Origin: Halobacteriovoraceae bacterium
GTDB lineage: Bacteria; Bdellovibrionota; Bacteriovoracia; Bacteriovoracales; Bacteriovoracaceae
Length of the DNA stretch: 42,966 nt
Direction: 5' to 3'
NCBI GenBank assembly: GCA_018646195.1
Contig: JABGVH010000230.1
Location: 1 to 42,966, forward strand
A program made the translations under genes and the position numbers. How positions within the stretch are numbered: position 1 is the first letter of the stretch; every line of letters starts with the position of its first letter. Under the pieces are notes generated by a model, which was given only the letters and a program-made list of their open reading frames with translations, made no database searches and was not told where the DNA came from. Positions 31,409 through 39,585 of the stretch are shown in pieces.

Positions 31409-32502
31409 TTTGACTCCTGAGCAAAGCTATTTAGTGCCTCTATTACCTTTAAAACATCATCTTCTGAATGGCCAAAAGAAATGGGCAAAGAAAGAATAGT
31501 TTGATGAATATCTTCGGTAATAGGGTATTCAGCCTCAAATCGATCTTGCATACATTTTTGTTTATGTGGGGGAATGGGGTAATGAATTTCTGTTTTGATT
31601 CCATTTTCTTCAAGAAACTTCTTGAGTAGATCTCTTTTGGGATGGCGAATCGGAAATATATGATAAGTATTTTTTAGGCCTTTTTTCTCGCTAGGAATAA
31701 TAAATTCACTATTGAGGTTCTCTAAATAAAGCTTAGCCAGTTTTCTTTTATGCTCTAGCATACTATCCAGCTCTCTTAATTTTATCGAAAGAAAGCCGGC
31801 TTGGATGGCATCTAATCTGGAATTCATTCCGAGGTACTCAAAATTATATTTGCTATGTGACCCATAGTTACGAAGGGCAGTGAGCTTTTTTGCTAACTCT
31901 TCATCATCTGTAACAATAGCGCCAGCATCACCTAAGGCTCCTAAATTTTTTGTAGGATAAAAACTAAAGGCACCGGTATTACCAAAACTACCGAGTTTCT
32001 TTTCAAAATAGGTGGAACCATGGGCCTGGGCCACATCTTCGATTAGTTTTAAATTATTATTCTTACAAATTTCGACTAGTGAATTCATCTCACAAGGGTT
32101 TCCATACATATGGACGCAAAGGATTGCACAGGTTTGCGGACCAAGTGAAGCGACAACCGCGGCGGGGCTAATATTATAACTATCCAGATTAGGTTCAACT
32201 AAAACTGGAGTGAGGTCAGCATTTATTATCGCTAGAATTGTTGCGATATAAGTATTGGCCGGGACGATAACTTCCCCGCCTTTAGGCAACTCTAGTGCTT
32301 TCAGCGATAAAATCAAAGCATCTAGCCCTGATGCAACACCGATGCAATACTTGGTTCCAATGTATTCTGCAAATTCCCTTTCAAAGTTTTGAACTCTCTC
32401 TCCTAAAACGTACCAGCCTGAATTGGAAAAACTATTGAATTCAGTTTGGAACTGTTTAAAGAAGCGCTGATTTGATTTTCCTAAATTTTCAAATTCAATC
32501 AT
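31405..32502 (-). CDS. dTDP-3-keto-6-deoxyhexose 3-aminotransferase (DegT/DnrJ/EryC1; FdtB/QdtB type)
   Basis: This 365-residue PLP enzyme has the sugar-aminotransferase blocks VASGLDALILSLKAL, EDVAQAHGS, and FSFYPTKNLGALGDAG, where the Lys binds PLP, and RLDAIQAGFL. Placed after a 3,4-ketoisomerase gene it should add the 3-amino group to dTDP-3-keto-6-deoxyhexose, giving Fuc3N or Qui3N. The frame is open to 32571, but the ATG at 32502 fits the family and overlaps the ketoisomerase stop by 8 nt. The exact epimer cannot be read from the sequence. Confidence 0.85.
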   Translation of the reverse strand: MIEFENLGKSNQRFFKQFQTEFNSFSNSGWYVLGERVQNFEREFAEYIGTKYCIGVASGLDALILSLKALELPKGGEVIVPANTYIATILAIINADLTPVLVEPNLDSYNISPAAVVASLGPQTCAILCVHMYGNPCEMNSLVEICKNNNLKLIEDVAQAHGSTYFEKKLGSFGNTGAFSFYPTKNLGALGDAGAIVTDDEELAKKLTALRNYGSHSKYNFEYLGMNSRLDAIQAGFLSIKLRELDSMLEHKRKLAKLYLENLNSEFIIPSEKKGLKNTYHIFPIRHPKRDLLKKFLEENGIKTEIHYPIPPHKQKCMQDRFEAEYPITEDIHQTILSLPISFGHSEDDVLKVIEALNSFAQESK

Positions 32503-32869
32503 AGCTCGGTCTTTCGTTGAAGTAGTCTTTAGGATCGTAATTTTCGCTTGCAAGGACAAGTAAAACGGCACCCGGAGTAAAATCTTTCATTTGGTGCCAA
32601 TCTAAAACATCAAGACAAATAACTTTACCAGGATCGTTTAATTTAAACTCACTTTCTCCACTTTTATTTACAACTGTAAGCGTACAAGAGCCTCCAATGG
32701 TAACTAATGCCATTTTGCATTGGTAATGACCATGGCCTCCTCGCTCTAGATTTTGAGGGACACCATGAATGTAAAAAATTCTTTTTACAGGAAAACCAAT
32801 TTGATCTTCGATGACATTTAAAGAGCCTCGCTCATCGGTATGAGTCTCTATATTTATTATGCTTGCCAT
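32495..32869 (-). CDS. dTDP-4-oxo-6-deoxyhexose 3,4-ketoisomerase (FdtA/QdtA, WxcM-like cupin)
   Basis: This 124-residue cupin has HTDERGSLNVIE, KRIFYIHGVP, ERGGHGHYQCKM (catalytic His pair) and VLDWHQMKDF, matching FdtA/QdtA. It moves the keto group of dTDP-4-oxo-6-deoxyglucose from C4 to C3. FdtA and QdtA differ in the configuration produced at C4; I cannot tell which this is. The ATG at 32869 overlaps the methyltransferase stop (TAATG) and has GGAGG upstream. The frame extends further back, but that part is in the methyltransferase gene. Confidence 0.88.
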   Translation of the reverse strand: MASIINIETHTDERGSLNVIEDQIGFPVKRIFYIHGVPQNLERGGHGHYQCKMALVTIGGSCTLTVVNKSGESEFKLNDPGKVICLDVLDWHQMKDFTPGAVLLVLASENYDPKDYFNERPSYD

Positions 32870-33627
32870 TACTTTGCCTCCAGTACAACAAAAAGAGAGG
32901 AGCCCCAAGGTTTGAAAGGTAACCAACGGTTTTCAAAGCGAACGATTGCTAAAAGAATTTTATTAATTAACGGGTGGGGAAGGTCTATGTCAGAGTCAAA
33001 TTTGTAATCTTTAAAAACTCGGAGCCAAATTCTTTGTTTAAGGCGAATTAAGAAAATTAATGGAGATAGAAGAAATGGCCAGAAAAGTGTTTGGCGTATG
33101 CTAAATATTGCTGGGTCTATAATTTGATCTAGAACTCTCATTGAATAACGATTCCCCGGGTTGCCTACCGAAATATCGTGACTACCAGAAAAAGCCTTTA
33201 GTGCAGGAAGATTTAAAATTGCTAAACCTCCAGGGCGTAAAACCTGGTGAATTTTGTTAAGAATCTCGGTGCATTCTTTATTGTCAAAAAAATAAAGGAC
33301 ATCATTACAAATGACGATATCTTTTGAATCTTTTTGATAATATTGATTAATTAGCTTTAAGTCGCCTTTGCTATAAGTAAGGCCATTCTTATGACAAATT
33401 TCGACCGCTTCTTCGGAAATATCAAAGCCGCTCAAGTCGGCAATTCCATTTTCTTTTAAAAAAAGAGAACAACCTCCTGTACCACATCCTGCATCTACTA
33501 CTTCTGGATTTTTTCGACTGTAGAAATTAGAAATTGAATGGGCCACCAATTCGTGTAGAGACTTATACCACCAGAGCCTTTGTTCAACTGCTGCCATCTT
33601 ATGATATTCTTCAGTTGTTCGAAGCAT
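32869..33627 (-). CDS. SAM-dependent methyltransferase, class I
   Basis: This 252-residue protein has VVDAGCGTGGCSLFL (SAM motif I), FDISEEAVEIC, IVICNDVLYFF and VLRPGGLAILN. The N terminus (EEYHKMAAVEQRLWWYKSLHELV) is of a type common in methyltransferases of polysaccharide clusters. The target is unknown; the context suggests a sugar or lipid-linked glycan. A basic hydrophobic stretch near residues 180-200 may touch the membrane. It overlaps the GT2 gene by 17 nt and the ketoisomerase gene by 1 nt. Confidence 0.82.
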   Translation of the reverse strand: MLRTTEEYHKMAAVEQRLWWYKSLHELVAHSISNFYSRKNPEVVDAGCGTGGCSLFLKENGIADLSGFDISEEAVEICHKNGLTYSKGDLKLINQYYQKDSKDIVICNDVLYFFDNKECTEILNKIHQVLRPGGLAILNLPALKAFSGSHDISVGNPGNRYSMRVLDQIIDPAIFSIRQTLFWPFLLSPLIFLIRLKQRIWLRVFKDYKFDSDIDLPHPLINKILLAIVRFENRWLPFKPWGSSLFVVLEAK

Positions 33628-34549
33628 GGCTTCCTATTTTTTGGTGGATAACATATTGAGGGCGATTACTTTGAGTAATAAATAAGCGGCCAATATATTC
33701 CCCTATCACCCCGAGAACAACAAGCTGTGTTCCTGATAAGACAAAAACTGTCATAATCAACGAGGTCCATCCAATTTGAGTTGAGGGATATAATAATTTT
33801 TCAATAAACACAGCAGCTGCTCCGAGAAATCCAATACCAGCAAAAACCATGCCCAATATTGAGGCCATTCGTAGGGGATATGCGCTGAAGTTTAAAAACA
33901 TATAACTCCACAATCGTATCAATTTGACTATGGTGTAGTTACTTTGACCTACATTGCGATCATGGTGTTCAACTTCAATTGTTCCGATTTTGTTGGTACT
34001 TCTGAGGATGAGTCCATCGATATAGGGAAATGGCCCAGCATAACGAATAATTTCATCTTTTAATTGTTTTGAAATAATTCGAAAGCTAGAAAGGTAGAGG
34101 CCTTTAGGCTTTCCTAGCATAATGGTGGCCATTGCATTGGTAAACCAACTTCCCCAGTTTCTGAAGAAGTGGTGCTTCTTTTTTGAATATTTGGAATAAA
34201 CTACTTCGTGTCCTGTATTTAATTCTTTTAGTAATTTTAGAATTTCAGATGGTGGATTTTGAAAATCGTCGTCGATATTAACTATATAATCTCCACTAGA
34301 GTGGTTATAGCCTGCCATGACAGCATTATGCTCTCCAAAATTTTTGGAAAGGTTAATCGCTAGTACCTGTTGTGGATATTTCTTGGATACCTTCTCAATC
34401 TCTTGCCAGCTTCTATCGGGGCTACAGTCATTAACTAATATAATCTCGAGTTTAACTTGTTCATTTAAATGAACAAAGAGTTCGTCGACCAATCCGGCAA
34501 TGGATTGTTCCCCGTTGTAAACTGGAATGACGATAGAGAGGATTAACAT
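33611..34549 (-). CDS. Family 2 glycosyltransferase, membrane-anchored (DPM1/ArnC-like)
   Basis: About 312 residues: LSIVIPVYNGE at the N terminus, VNDCSPDRSW, NIDDDFQNPP (the DxD metal site), and two C-terminal membrane helices (about 225-250 and 262-290). This layout is that of glycosyltransferases that use undecaprenyl phosphate, such as ArnC/DPM1-type enzymes. It may transfer the amino sugar or another sugar to a lipid carrier. The frame is open to 34564; ATGs at 34561 and 34549 both lack a ribosome-binding site, and 34549 puts the start just before LILSIVIP. It heads the dTDP-sugar operon and is divergent from a methyltransferase gene. Confidence 0.85.
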   Translation of the reverse strand: MLILSIVIPVYNGEQSIAGLVDELFVHLNEQVKLEIILVNDCSPDRSWQEIEKVSKKYPQQVLAINLSKNFGEHNAVMAGYNHSSGDYIVNIDDDFQNPPSEILKLLKELNTGHEVVYSKYSKKKHHFFRNWGSWFTNAMATIMLGKPKGLYLSSFRIISKQLKDEIIRYAGPFPYIDGLILRSTNKIGTIEVEHHDRNVGQSNYTIVKLIRLWSYMFLNFSAYPLRMASILGMVFAGIGFLGAAAVFIEKLLYPSTQIGWTSLIMTVFVLSGTQLVVLGVIGEYIGRLFITQSNRPQYVIHQKIGSHASNN

Positions 34550-34599
34550 TTTAACTCGCATCAATTGAATTGTGGACTCGTGGATGATATCAATTTAGC

Positions 34600-35460
34600 A
34601 TGCACATTAGAACTCTAATTGAAGAAAAACTATTAATTTGCCCTCAATGTAGCGAAGAAAACCTTAGCTTAGAAGCCGATGCTGCGAAGTGTAACGCTTG
34701 CCATCAAAAATATTCCTTAGCAAATGACAAAATTCATTTTGTGGTCCATGAAGAATCACCGACTCATGACTCGCTAGACAAAATAAAGACTTTTTTTAAG
34801 AAATATCCCAAACTCTATGGCCTCCTAAAAGATACAGTCAGTCCCCTTTATCTTAAAAATGATATCGGGAATTTCCTTCGGCAAAACGGTGGAGATAAAA
34901 AAGTTACGGTTAATCTGGGATCGGGAAATTTTGCAGTGGCCAAGAATGTATTCAATCTCGACTTAATCGCCTATGACAATGTCGATATTGTTTCGAACTT
35001 AGAAAAATTACCATTTAAAAATGATTCGGTGGACCTATTAATCATAAATTCTGTTTTAGAGCATGTCCCTAATCCCGGAGTAGTGGTGCTCGAAATGGAG
35101 AGAATTTTAAGACCTGGTGGGAAAATTTTTGCCTCGGTGCCTTTTATCTGCGGATTTCATGCCTCACCTTACGATTACACCCGTTGGACTAGAGAGGGAG
35201 TTAAGGTTTTATTTAAGGATTTTCAAATGGAGGACCTACGACCAGAAGGTGGTCCAACCTCAGCGCTGCTATGGGTATTCCAAGAATGGTTTGCAACTCT
35301 TTTTTCTTTTGGTTCAAGAACTCTTTTTAATTTAAACTATCTGCTTATAATGCTGCTCACCTGGCCTTTTAAGTATTTCGATATTTTTATGCGGCGGCTA
35401 CCTACAGCTCATCATATTCATTCTTGCTTTATTTTTATCGGAGAGAAGAAAGCTACTTAA
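34600..35460 (+). CDS. Methyltransferase with N-terminal Trm112-like zinc ribbon
   Basis: This 286-residue protein starts with a zinc ribbon: LLICPQC and AKCNACHQKY (four Cys, CxxC pairs, residues 13-42), like Trm112p-type domains. Next comes a class I SAM methyltransferase with VTVNLGSGN, LDLIAYDNVDIV, LEKLPFKNDSVDLL and RILRPGGKIFASVPF. Such fusions often modify sugars or quinones. The gene faces away from the dTDP-sugar operon and overlaps the 3' end of the DUF2079 gene by 8 nt. The ATG lacks a ribosome-binding site; TGATATCAA (34585-34593), an extended -10-like box, ends 6 nt before it. Confidence 0.8.
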   Translation: MHIRTLIEEKLLICPQCSEENLSLEADAAKCNACHQKYSLANDKIHFVVHEESPTHDSLDKIKTFFKKYPKLYGLLKDTVSPLYLKNDIGNFLRQNGGDKKVTVNLGSGNFAVAKNVFNLDLIAYDNVDIVSNLEKLPFKNDSVDLLIINSVLEHVPNPGVVVLEMERILRPGGKIFASVPFICGFHASPYDYTRWTREGVKVLFKDFQMEDLRPEGGPTSALLWVFQEWFATLFSFGSRTLFNLNYLLIMLLTWPFKYFDIFMRRLPTAHHIHSCFIFIGEKKAT

Positions 35461-36886
35461 AAGCGTGAAATGTCCCTTTGGCCAAGAAGACCCATTCATC
35501 GTCAATTATTATTTGAGCACTAGGATTATTTTTCCAAGTGGCCAATAGACGTTCAAAGTCTCGGTCGTGCATCGGGTAGCGGTCCCCAAACTTTCGAGGT
35601 TTCTCAATCAGGACATACTGGAAAGGGCCCATTTTTTTTTCGCTAATGGCCGGTAGACCTACTTGGTAAATATGATCTCGAGTAGCAAGGTTTGGCATAA
35701 TATGCGCCATTACTAGTGCTTTGCCTTTTGGGTTATCCCTTAAATAGGCGCTGGCCTTATCAAGAGCTGTAATTCGAGCAGGTATGGCGGGACAGAGCTT
35801 AGTTGTTGTGGGCGAAATAAGACGTTTGATCCCTTTGCTAAACAAGCCTCCATTGAGTCCAAAGATAATAAGCAGAGAGACTACCAGTCCTTTCTTAGGT
35901 AGGTGAAAATTTGGTTTAAGAGGTATCAGAATGAGAAACAAAAAAGCGCAGAAAGGGGCTCCGTAATGGTGGCGCCACATGACCGGTATAAAGTTTAATA
36001 AAAATGGAGCGATAATGATCGGTGCGAGATTCCAATTCGGCTGGACCTTTTGTTTGATTGCGTAATAATAAATGGGAATCCAAGGCAGTAGAAATTCAAA
36101 AAAGCGTCTCACTTGATCGCCCCGTCCTTTGTATTGAACTACTAAAGACCAAGGCTCAAAAAATAAAAGGCGTATAAATCCTTCGCCTTTTGGGAGAGTC
36201 GTGCCGAGCAAATAAGGGCGAATGACCCAAACCAATACGATCCAAAACCCGCATATTGCACCTAAACTCAAACCTAATTTATAATCTTTTCTGAGAAAGT
36301 GCCAGGCGGCGACCATAATCAAAGCAAAGGGAAAAACCTCTTTAAAAGTAATTAAGAAAAGCGCTGAGATAATCATTCCCCAAAAATTTTTTTTGAAATA
36401 AAAATGGCCAAAAAGTAGGATAGGGAAGGTCGCCCAAAGGTCTTGATGAAAAGGATAGTGGATCGCGGAAATAACTCCGCGGTTAAAAATAAGGTAGGCA
36501 GTGGCAAAAATAAGTATTTGATTTTTTGATCCAATATCCTCTCGATCTTTAATTAGGTAGTAAAAGGGAAGAACAGAAAGGACCGGAAATAGGTAGTCTA
36601 AAAAGATGCCCATTGAGCCTGGAGAGGGAAAGAAATTTGAAATACTCGCGATGATCCCTAGGAAAATATGAAAGTGATCAGTTAGCTTATCGAGACTCAT
36701 TGACGAAAGGAAAGGATTCGGATGAATCAAACTGGTTTTGTGCAAAATTTGAGCATAAATACCCATATCGTAATTATGAAAGCAGTAAGCCGCGAATTTT
36801 AAGAGAACTGGCAAAGTGACTAAAATAAATAATAAAAAGGCGGTCGCTCCGTAAAGTGACCACCACTGTTTTTTAGTAAGATTCAT
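35453..36886 (-). CDS. Polytopic membrane protein, DUF2079 family
   Basis: This 477-residue protein has at least ten hydrophobic segments. The N-terminal HNYDMGIYAQILHKTS and HPNPFLSSMSLDKLTDHFHIFL blocks are typical of DUF2079, thought to be GT-C-fold glycosyltransferases or relatives. The C-terminal 100 residues are soluble. It lies beside the glycan genes, which fits a role in glycan transfer at the membrane, but no catalytic residue is proven. The ATG follows the preceding gene's stop by 10 nt with AGAGG immediately before it. Confidence 0.75.
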   Translation of the reverse strand: MNLTKKQWWSLYGATAFLLFILVTLPVLLKFAAYCFHNYDMGIYAQILHKTSLIHPNPFLSSMSLDKLTDHFHIFLGIIASISNFFPSPGSMGIFLDYLFPVLSVLPFYYLIKDREDIGSKNQILIFATAYLIFNRGVISAIHYPFHQDLWATFPILLFGHFYFKKNFWGMIISALFLITFKEVFPFALIMVAAWHFLRKDYKLGLSLGAICGFWIVLVWVIRPYLLGTTLPKGEGFIRLLFFEPWSLVVQYKGRGDQVRRFFEFLLPWIPIYYYAIKQKVQPNWNLAPIIIAPFLLNFIPVMWRHHYGAPFCAFLFLILIPLKPNFHLPKKGLVVSLLIIFGLNGGLFSKGIKRLISPTTTKLCPAIPARITALDKASAYLRDNPKGKALVMAHIMPNLATRDHIYQVGLPAISEKKMGPFQYVLIEKPRKFGDRYPMHDRDFERLLATWKNNPSAQIIIDDEWVFLAKGTFHAFK

Positions 36887-36896
36887 CCTCTATAGT

Positions 36897-37412
36897 TTAT
36901 TGAGGAAAGTCGTCTTTGGGAAGCTTTGCAGTTTTTGGTAAAAGGATCATTGTAAATCGAAAGTGCTGATCAACTATCGTCTGGTAGCTTCTGTAGAACT
37001 GGCCTAGTGTGACCTTGAAGTCATTTTTTCTCTGGGTAGTAGTCCAGTCTTGCCCGCCAAGTGGAAAGGGCTGAGTTTGGAATTGCCAATTGAAAAGCAT
37101 TAGTTCAGCTTTCATTCTAAATTTGGTTTTCCAATGTCCCGCGGCGGAGTGAGGATGATTGCCCCAGCTACTCCAAATTCCATAAATATGTTTGCCCAAT
37201 TGGCTAATATGATTGGAATAGATTTTCCATTCGGTATCTCCCAGATTCTTGTACTGAACTACCCGCCAAAGCTTTAATTGCTCCAGTTGATTTAGGTTAC
37301 CAAAGTCACTGTAGTCACCAGGGCTCCCCTGAGGCAGTGGTTCAATAGCGGCATTAAGTGAAAAGCTTAATAAAAAGGCCAATAAGGCGCCTCGAAATCG
37401 TCTCATATTCAT
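36897..37412 (-). CDS. Secreted protein of unknown function, 171 aa
   Basis: A signal peptide (MNMRRFRGALLAFLLSFSLNA) is followed by about 150 residues rich in Trp, Gln and His (GIWSSWGNHPHSAAGHW, LFNWQFQTQPFPLGGQDW). No Cys and no family recognised. The many aromatics suggest a carbohydrate- or lipid-facing surface. GGAGGAAACA precedes the ATG, a strong ribosome-binding site. The gene runs into the DUF2079 gene with a short gap, so they may be cotranscribed. Confidence 0.7.
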   Translation of the reverse strand: MNMRRFRGALLAFLLSFSLNAAIEPLPQGSPGDYSDFGNLNQLEQLKLWRVVQYKNLGDTEWKIYSNHISQLGKHIYGIWSSWGNHPHSAAGHWKTKFRMKAELMLFNWQFQTQPFPLGGQDWTTTQRKNDFKVTLGQFYRSYQTIVDQHFRFTMILLPKTAKLPKDDFPQ

Positions 37413-37549
37413 TGTTTCCTCCCGTTTTGAAGAATCATAGCGGCCACAGGCGGAAAATGTTTAGACCATACGTGTCAATTGCGCCCGTTGCCAAAGAGAT
37501 TTCCATTTGTTACCTTGCCTCTACTTTATTTGTGGAATCAGAGGTACTT

Positions 37550-37729
37550 ATGAAATTAGGCGAAGCCCTACAAGAAAAATTATTAGACGTTCGATTAAGA
37601 GACAAACTTCTTGCAGAAGGAAAAGTGACTCCAAAGCAAATTGAAGAATTCCTTAAAACTATTCCTGATGATGCTAATAACGCTGCTTTTACTGGCGGCG
37701 AAAAGACTAGCGGATCGTCTGACCAGTAA
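37550..37729 (+). CDS. Small hypothetical protein, 59 aa
   Basis: A short, mostly helical protein: MKLGEALQEKLLDVRLRDK, a KVTPKQIEEFLKTIPDD turn, then a Gly/Ser-rich tail. Charged helices and no membrane segment suggest a small cytoplasmic binding protein. The ATG at 37550 has GAGG 6 nt upstream; the longer frame from 37358 overlaps the signal peptide region of the opposite gene and is less likely. Not recognised. It ends 2 nt before the end of the convergent fliL-like gene. Confidence 0.65.
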   Translation: MKLGEALQEKLLDVRLRDKLLAEGKVTPKQIEEFLKTIPDDANNAAFTGGEKTSGSSDQ

Positions 37730-37731
37730 TT

Positions 37732-38202
37732 TTACTGAACGACAAACTTTGAAAAATAGACTTCTTTTATAAAGGGGCCGTGAAGTATTCGGTTAACGCC
37801 TTTTTTTATTCTTTCTTCAAGCAAAATTTTTCCGGCGATAGTGTTGAGATCATTGGGAGACATCCGGCTGGTGATGTCGATTACAGAATCATTTATTTGG
37901 GATTTACTTTCTTCTAGAGCGTCGAGCTTTTCGCTAGTAAAGGGGACTAGGTAAATTATTACATCTAAAAAACGAAGCCTGCGACTTTGAGACTTTAGAT
38001 TAATGGTCATCTTATCCATTTTAAACGCTTCGGAATAGACCATCTTGCGTCCATTTTCTAATAAGTCAGCTTTCTCAAAATCTTCATTGGGTAGAGGACG
38101 AACAGAGAAAAATAGAGCGTATATAAAAACCCCAAGACAACCGGCCGTTGCCAGAGCGCTTAGCCCTGCAATAATCTTGTCCACCATTACGTTACCGGTC
38201 AT
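37732..38202 (-). CDS. FliL-like flagellar basal-body-associated protein
   Basis: A 156-residue protein with one N-terminal membrane helix (about 8-30) and a periplasmic domain. LRFLDVIIYLVPFTSEKLDALEESKSQINDSVID and the closing GPFIKEVYFSKFVVQ match the end of FliL, where VYFT.FVIQ is usual. FliL sits around the stator and supports motor output. No other flagellar gene is adjacent, so this is an orphan copy. GGAGG lies 6 nt before the ATG. Confidence 0.75.
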   Translation of the reverse strand: MTGNVMVDKIIAGLSALATAGCLGVFIYALFFSVRPLPNEDFEKADLLENGRKMVYSEAFKMDKMTINLKSQSRRLRFLDVIIYLVPFTSEKLDALEESKSQINDSVIDITSRMSPNDLNTIAGKILLEERIKKGVNRILHGPFIKEVYFSKFVVQ

Positions 38203-38219
38203 TGATATCCTCCATACTT

Positions 38220-38249
38220 ATTTTAGCACAGAGGGGGCATTGCCCTCAA
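38220..38249 (-). promoter_or_regulatory. Putative sigma-70 promoter of the fliL-like gene
   Basis: On the minus strand TTGAGG, 18 nt, TAAAAT. The spacer holds an inverted repeat (GAGGG/CCCTC) that could be an operator. Confidence 0.4.
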
Positions 38250-38276
38250 TGGTGTTCAATTGATCATTCCTGAATG

Positions 38277-38299
38277 AAAAACTCTAGTACTAGAGAGTT
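38277..38299 (-). terminator. Intrinsic terminator of ald
   Basis: On the minus strand AACTCT-loop of eight-AGAGTT then T5. The hairpin overlaps the ald stop codon (TAG). Confidence 0.6.
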
Positions 38300-39396
38300 A
38301 GTGGAGTGTAGGGAAGTGAGAGGTCTTCTGCTACTTGCTTGTAAACCAAGTCGCCCTTGTAAATATTTATACCCTTTTTAAACGCCTGGTCTTTAGCGGC
38401 AGCTTCTTCTACCCCTATTTGGGCAATAAGACGGGCATACCTCAAGGTGACATTGGTAAGAGCATAAGTAGAGGTCCGGGCAACCGCCCCTGGCATATTG
38501 GCAACGCAGTAATGAGTTACACCGTCTATTTCGAAAGTAGGGTTCTCGTGAGTAGTTGGCTTGCAGTTTTCAATACAACCCCCCTGATCAACCGCAATAT
38601 CTACAACAACTGAGCCGTTTTCCATGCCCTTAATCATTTCTTTAGTGACTAGCTTTGGTGCTTTAGCACCTGGAATTAAGACCGCTCCAATAACTAAGTC
38701 AGATTGCAATACGCTTTCTTCAATATTTTGAACATTCGAAAATAGAGTCGTGATTCTGGTATCGAAAATGTCGTCAATTTCCGCCAAGCGTTTTACATTG
38801 AGGTCAATCGCCGTCACTTCAGCTCCCATACCCATCGCCATTTTAATGGCATGTGTACCCGCCACTCCACAGCCAATAACAGTTACTTTTGAGCGGCGGC
38901 AACCGGGAACTCCACCTAGTAGAACGCCTTTCCCACCGTATTCATTTTGAAGGTAAGTAGCACCAACTTGGGTTGCCATACGACCAGCAACTTCCGACAT
39001 TGGAAGGAGCAGTGGCAATCCACCGTCTGGTGTTTGAATAGTTTCGTAAGCAATCGCAGTACAACCGCTTTTCATTAAACCTTCTGTTTGCGGTTTATCT
39101 GCCGCCAAATGAAGATAGGTGTAAAGGATATGATGAGGTTTTAAGAGAGCGATCTCTCTTGCCTGAGGTTCTTTAACTTTTATAATCATATCTGCTGTTT
39201 CAAAAACCTCTTCGAGGCTGGGGAGGATTTTGGCCCCAGCGTCAATATAGTCTGCGTCAGAAATACCAATACCCATTCCCGCATTCTTTTCTATAAAAAG
39301 TTGATGGCCATCTTGGACTAATTGGCGGACACCACCGGGGACTAGACCAACGCGGTTCTCATGATTTTTGATTTCTTTAGGCACACCGATTTTCAT
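38290..39396 (-). CDS. ald: Alanine dehydrogenase
   Basis: This 368-residue protein matches alanine dehydrogenase from end to end: MKIGVPKEIKNHENRVGLVPGGV, IKVKEPQ (catalytic Lys region), YTYLHLAAD (catalytic His), VIGCGVAGTHAIKMAMGMGAEV (NAD site) and VVDIAVDQGG. It converts alanine to pyruvate and ammonia with NAD, which suits an organism that lives on amino acids. GAGGAG lies 5 nt before the ATG, and a good sigma-70 promoter lies upstream. Confidence 0.96.
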   Translation of the reverse strand: MKIGVPKEIKNHENRVGLVPGGVRQLVQDGHQLFIEKNAGMGIGISDADYIDAGAKILPSLEEVFETADMIIKVKEPQAREIALLKPHHILYTYLHLAADKPQTEGLMKSGCTAIAYETIQTPDGGLPLLLPMSEVAGRMATQVGATYLQNEYGGKGVLLGGVPGCRRSKVTVIGCGVAGTHAIKMAMGMGAEVTAIDLNVKRLAEIDDIFDTRITTLFSNVQNIEESVLQSDLVIGAVLIPGAKAPKLVTKEMIKGMENGSVVVDIAVDQGGCIENCKPTTHENPTFEIDGVTHYCVANMPGAVARTSTYALTNVTLRYARLIAQIGVEEAAAKDQAFKKGINIYKGDLVYKQVAEDLSLPYTPLTL

Positions 39397-39448
39397 GTTT
39401 GCTCCTCAGCAATTCACTATGACCCCATAGGGTTGTAAAATATGCTGC

Positions 39449-39477
39449 ACTATAATCATTTTAGTTAAGGAATTCAA
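39449..39477 (-). promoter_or_regulatory. Sigma-70 promoter of ald
   Basis: On the minus strand TTGAAT (39477-39472), 17 nt, TATAGT (39454-39449). The predicted leader of about 45 nt includes a small ACCC/GGGT inverted repeat (39422-39433). Confidence 0.6.
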
Positions 39478-39529
39478 ACTAAAAGTCTTTGCTTTTGGAC
39501 GCTGCGGCAATCATTTAATATTCCTTATA

Positions 39530-39558
39530 TTGTCAAGTAGCTGGCCCCCCATTAAGCT
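39530..39558 (+). promoter_or_regulatory. Putative sigma-70 promoter of the M16 pair
   Basis: TTGTCA (39530-39535), 17 nt, TAAGCT (39553-39558), with GGAG 5 nt before the ATG at 39586. It faces away from the ald promoter. Confidence 0.45.
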
Positions 39559-39585
39559 AGTGGGATCATTAAATATGGAGTGAAA

